64,000 bases of DNA from contig NZ_BILW01000020.1 of the NCBI RefSeq assembly GCF_004000765.1, positions 1 to 64,000 of the forward strand, written 5' to 3'. The stretch is from Paenibacillus chondroitinus NBRC 15376 (GTDB taxonomy: Bacteria > Bacillota > Bacilli > Paenibacillales > NBRC-103111). A model generated the notes under the pieces. It made no database searches. It saw only the letters and a program-made list of their open reading frames with translations, and was not told the DNA's origin. Positions 61,492-64,000 of this stretch are shown one piece after another (position 1 is the first letter of the stretch; every line of letters begins with the position of its first letter). The translations under genes were made by a program, and so were the position numbers.

Positions 61492-61705
61492 TTTTAAACA
61501 CCTCATCGTCAAATTGGATTGTTGTCATGAGAGCCTTCGTTTATTTAGCAAACCCAGTATATCAATGAACTTCTCAACGTAGCAGAGTTGCACATAAGTT
61601 AGATTCTGTTTGTCGATCTCAATGAACTTCCTATCGACTTCACTCCGTCGACCGAGGATGAAGCTGTAGCTTGGTCTGACTGCTAATGCGATCCTCCCCT
61701 AATTG
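61492..61705. other. Non-coding stretch upstream of the VOC pseudogene
   Basis: The minus strand is open for about 55 codons (61696 to about 61532) but has no start codon and no recognisable family. It may be a gene remnant. Confidence 0.3.
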
Positions 61706-61780
61706 ACGGGAACTACGGTCCGTTATTTTGCTGTAAAAGCACACTTTCCACGTGGAAGTGGAACTGTGGGTCGCTATTTT
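61706..61780 (-). repeat. Dispersed intergenic repeat, two tandem units (minus orientation)
   Basis: Units GGAACTACGGTCCGTTATTT (61709) and GGAACTGTGGGTCGCTATTT (61760) have AACT cores at 61711 and 61762, 51 bp apart. CACTTTCCACGTGGAAGTG between them is the family hairpin. Confidence 0.78.
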
Positions 61781-61813
61781 GCTGATTTCAGCTGTGTAAC
61801 GCGCTATCTGGAC

Positions 61814-61884
61814 AATTAAGACCCTGTAGTTCGGCTCGGATAAGATACAACCTGTTTTGCTTGAAATAGGGGACTACAGTTCCC
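61814..61884 (+). repeat. Dispersed intergenic repeat, two tandem units (plus orientation)
   Basis: AGTTC cores stand at 61828 and 61878, exactly 50 bp apart. The first unit is degenerate (AATTAAGACCCTGTAGTTC); the second reads GAAATAGGGGACTACAGTTC. With the minus pair at 61706-61780 they form a large inverted arrangement. From here to 62124 no gene was seen. Confidence 0.7.
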
Positions 61885-62124
61885 TTTAGAGTGCTGATGG
61901 GGGGGCAAAACTGCCGATGTGCAAGCAAGCTAAACGGGAGGGTCATGGATGAACTTTCCTGAAAGTTTATATATGGAGCTTTATTTGCTTCGTGCCTTTC
62001 TGTGAACAGTGGCGCGCGATGTGACATTTTCTGCGCTAAAAAAATAGTTGAAAAAATGTATACGCTTTAATTTTGGGATGTGATAGTTTACATAACATAG
62101 GAGAAATAAAATTTCAAAAAAGTA

Positions 62125-62154
62125 TTTACAACATGAAATAAAACTCATTATAAT
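62125..62154 (+). promoter_or_regulatory. Sigma-A promoter of the MurR/RpiR gene
   Basis: TTTACA, an 18-bp spacer and a perfect TATAAT (62149-62154), about 68 bp before the start. Confidence 0.75.
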
Positions 62155-62157
62155 GAG
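62144..62157. promoter_or_regulatory. Palindromic operator on the MurR/RpiR promoter
   Basis: CTCATTATAATGAG is a perfect 14-bp palindrome that contains the -10 box, so binding would block the promoter. Autoregulation is inferred. Confidence 0.6.
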
Positions 62158-62221
62158 GATTATAAGTCAGCTTTATTAACATAAAATTGAGATATCGAAA
62201 AAACGGTTGAGGATGTTGCCT

Positions 62222-63079
62222 ATGTTAAAAGGTGGATTAGTGAGCATAGAGGCTGCTATGGCAAGCTTGACGCCGAGTGAGCGAAAAGTTGCACAGTATA
62301 TTTTGGAACATCCGCAAGAGGTAGTTAGCCTTTCGGTACAGAAATTGGCGGAGTTAGCCAGTGTTAGTGAAGCGACAATTATACGGCTTTCCCGTTCGCT
62401 TCATTTTAAAGGGTTTCAGGAACTTAAGATGCGAGTCGCCGGGGATTTGTCGCAGACGTCATTACCGACAGAAGCGTATCAGGAAATTAATGCGAACAGT
62501 TCAGTAGGAGAACTCATTAAATCAGTCACAACAAACAATATTGTTTCAATTCAAGATACATTAACCGTTCTTTCGCCAGAAAGTGTAGAGAAAGCTATAC
62601 AAACGCTAAGCGCTGCAAGGAAAATTGGCGTGTTTGGCGTAGGCGCCTCAGGGGTCATTGCGGAGGATTTCAAGCAAAAGCTTTCACGGATTAACCGGTG
62701 GTGCGAAATTGGTACGGGGTTCGATGCCCAAGCTACGATTGCGGCCAACTTGCTTCCCGGTGATGTGGTTTTTGGCATTTCCTACACGGGTCAAACGGAA
62801 GATATGATTCGTTCGCTCGCTGTAGCTAAGAAAAATGGCGCAGTTGTCATTACATTGACGAGATTTGGAGCTAATCCGGTGGCGGAGCTTGCTGATATCC
62901 AGTTGTTTATTAGTACCTTGGAGAAAAGTATTCGCAGCGGAGCGATGGCATCAAGAATTGCTCAGCTGAATGTCATAGATATTTTGTATGTAGGAATCGC
63001 GGGTTGTCATTACGAGGAAAGTGTGAAATCGCTGGATATGACTCGGCAAGCAGTTAGTGTGGGAAAACGTAACGGATAA
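62222..63079 (+). CDS. MurR/RpiR-family transcriptional regulator
   Basis: A protein of 285 residues. The ATG at 62222 lies nine bases after TGAGG; the TTG at 62207 would cover the ribosome site. The N-terminal HTH is of RpiR type (LTPSERKVAQYILEHPQEVVSLSVQKLAELASVSEATIIRLSRSL). The C-terminal SIS domain (KIGVFGVGASGVIAEDFKQKLSRI and DVVFGISYTGQTEDMI) binds phosphosugars. It stands 67 bp before a sugar-binding protein gene and is the likely regulator of that importer, perhaps for an amino sugar or other phosphorylated-sugar pathway. Confidence 0.93.
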   Translation: MLKGGLVSIEAAMASLTPSERKVAQYILEHPQEVVSLSVQKLAELASVSEATIIRLSRSLHFKGFQELKMRVAGDLSQTSLPTEAYQEINANSSVGELIKSVTTNNIVSIQDTLTVLSPESVEKAIQTLSAARKIGVFGVGASGVIAEDFKQKLSRINRWCEIGTGFDAQATIAANLLPGDVVFGISYTGQTEDMIRSLAVAKKNGAVVITLTRFGANPVAELADIQLFISTLEKSIRSGAMASRIAQLNVIDILYVGIAGCHYEESVKSLDMTRQAVSVGKRNG

Positions 63080-63146
63080 CGGTTTGGTCCTCTTGTGGTT
63101 TTGGAGGTTAAACATAGATATGAAAAATTAAAGGGAGGCTTTTTTT

Positions 63147-64000
63147 ATGAAACGTTTATTCAGTGGGGCAGTTTTAACGATGGTCGCAGCATCCTCCATG
63201 CTTGTAGCATGCAGCAGTAACACCGCAACGCCAAGTGCAACTTCCGGTACAGCAAGTACTGCACCAACAACAACAGCAGCGCCACAGGATAAAGTAAAGC
63301 TGACAATGGGTAGCTGGCGTACAGAAGATACAGAAGCTTACGCAAAGATCATTGCAGAGTTCAAAAAGAAAAACCCGAACATTGATATCGAGTTTAAACC
63401 GACCAAGAATACAGAATATAATACAGCTCTGAATACAGCTCTACAAAGCGGGAACGGTCCTGATATTATTCATCTTCGTCCTTATGCGGCAGGTGCAGCT
63501 TTGGCGGATGCGGGCTACTTGGAGCCGTTGACGAATGTTAAAGGCATGGATGTTTTCTCGAAAGACACCTTGCTCGCTGCTACGGGATCCGACGGGAAAG
63601 TATACGGGGTTCCGACGGTTTTCAGCTCAACGCAAGTGTTCTATAACAAGAAAATCTTCCAAAAATATAATCTTCAAGAACCTAAGACATGGGATGAGCT
63701 TGTAAAAACAGCGGATACATTGAAGAAAAATAAAGTAACGCCATTCGCGTTTGGTTCTAAAGAAGGCTGGATTCTTTCGCTGACGGAAGGAACGCTTGGA
63801 CCGTCTGTATACGGAACGGATTTTATGAAGAAAATTCTTAGCGGTGCTGCGAACTTCAAAAGTCCGGAGTATGTGGCTTCCATTAAAATGATGAAAGATT
63901 TAACCCCTTATTTCCCGGATAACTATGTAGGAATCGGCATGGACGACATGAGAAATATGTTTGTGACGGAGCAAGCAGCCATGATGGTTATGGGAGATTG
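63147..64000 (+). CDS. CUT1 solute-binding lipoprotein, cut by the window end
   Basis: The open frame runs from the ATG at 63147 (AAGGGAGG, ten bases upstream) to the window end without a stop, giving the first 284 residues. Lipobox LVACS follows a hydrophobic signal. A Thr/Ser/Ala-rich linker (TATPSATSGTASTAPTTTAA) leads to the MalE-like fold (LTMGSWRTEDTEAYAKIIAEF, GPDIIHLRPYAAG, STQVFYNKKIFQKYNL, PKTWDELVKTADTL). It follows the MurR/RpiR gene in the same direction. Permease genes should lie beyond the window. Confidence 0.9.
   Translation, partial: MKRLFSGAVLTMVAASSMLVACSSNTATPSATSGTASTAPTTTAAPQDKVKLTMGSWRTEDTEAYAKIIAEFKKKNPNIDIEFKPTKNTEYNTALNTALQSGNGPDIIHLRPYAAGAALADAGYLEPLTNVKGMDVFSKDTLLAATGSDGKVYGVPTVFSSTQVFYNKKIFQKYNLQEPKTWDELVKTADTLKKNKVTPFAFGSKEGWILSLTEGTLGPSVYGTDFMKKILSGAANFKSPEYVASIKMMKDLTPYFPDNYVGIGMDDMRNMFVTEQAAMMVMGD

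Noticed and set aside
61214..61528. Intact 104-residue VOC protein
   Set aside because: Its first 45 residues are family-unlike, while a different frame carries the true VOC N-terminus, so it is a pseudogene.
61532..61696. Possible small gene on the minus strand
   Set aside because: About 55 open codons but no start codon and no recognisable family; kept only as a possible remnant.

Overview
The window comes from a low-to-mid GC, spore-former-type Firmicute, most likely Paenibacillus or a close relative. The support is strong AGGAGG ribosome sites with many GTG/TTG starts, S-layer homology domains, several carbohydrate ABC importers without their own ATPase gene, LplABC-type importers paired with a membrane-bound AraC regulator, and giant multidomain secreted enzymes. 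No rRNA, tRNA, insertion sequence, phage or CRISPR array was recognised.

Layout. (1) 1-10050: cell-surface and secreted proteins. These are an SLH-like repeat protein, a subtilisin-like protein that has lost all its catalytic residues, and directly downstream a giant SLH-anchored subtilisin with an intact triad. (2) 10084-20346: a predicted beta-1,2-glucooligosaccharide (sophorooligosaccharide) locus. A binding protein and two permeases are transcribed leftward; a GH3 beta-glucosidase, a GH94 phosphorylase and a LacI regulator are transcribed rightward. The intergenic region has two recognisable sigma-A-type promoters and four near-identical operators. (3) 20398-24781: a GlcG/HbpS-like protein, a class D beta-lactamase, a MocR-type regulator and a heme catalase. 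(4) 25046-36871: a predicted N-glycan/mannoside locus with an LplA-type binding protein, GH125 and GH38 mannosidases, LplB/LplC permeases, a GH130 phosphorylase and a membrane-bound AraC regulator. The importer is split by the oppositely oriented mannosidase genes. (5) 37125-38680: an old-yellow-enzyme gene broken by one in-frame stop, and an Lrp/AsnC regulator. (6) 38930-45504: an operon of unknown substrate with two permeases, a HAD phosphatase, an RNase J-like beta-CASP metallohydrolase and a binding protein, followed by a DeoR regulator. (7) 45679-51648: a giant GH81 beta-1,3-glucanase with six discoidin/CBM32 domains. (8) 52229-57387: an importer with a glycerophosphodiesterase and a ROK regulator. 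(9) 57453-64000: a CrtI/PYROXD2-like flavoprotein, an MFS exporter with a divergent TetR, a VOC pseudogene, a MurR/RpiR regulator, and the start of another binding protein cut off by the window end.

The common theme is capture and breakdown of plant, fungal or host glycans: surface enzymes outside, five CUT1-type importers, and intracellular hydrolases and phosphorylases, each unit with its own local regulator. None of the importers brings an ATPase, so a shared MsmX-type ATPase elsewhere is expected.

The least explained signal is a dispersed intergenic repeat. It has a core close to AAATAGCGNCCTGTAGTTCC, usually followed by a short hairpin. It occurs at five places, often as tandem pairs exactly 50-51 bp apart. 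Other points worth attention are the dead/active subtilisin pair, the four-operator LacI switch, the beta-CASP protein inside a sugar-importer operon, and two freshly broken genes.
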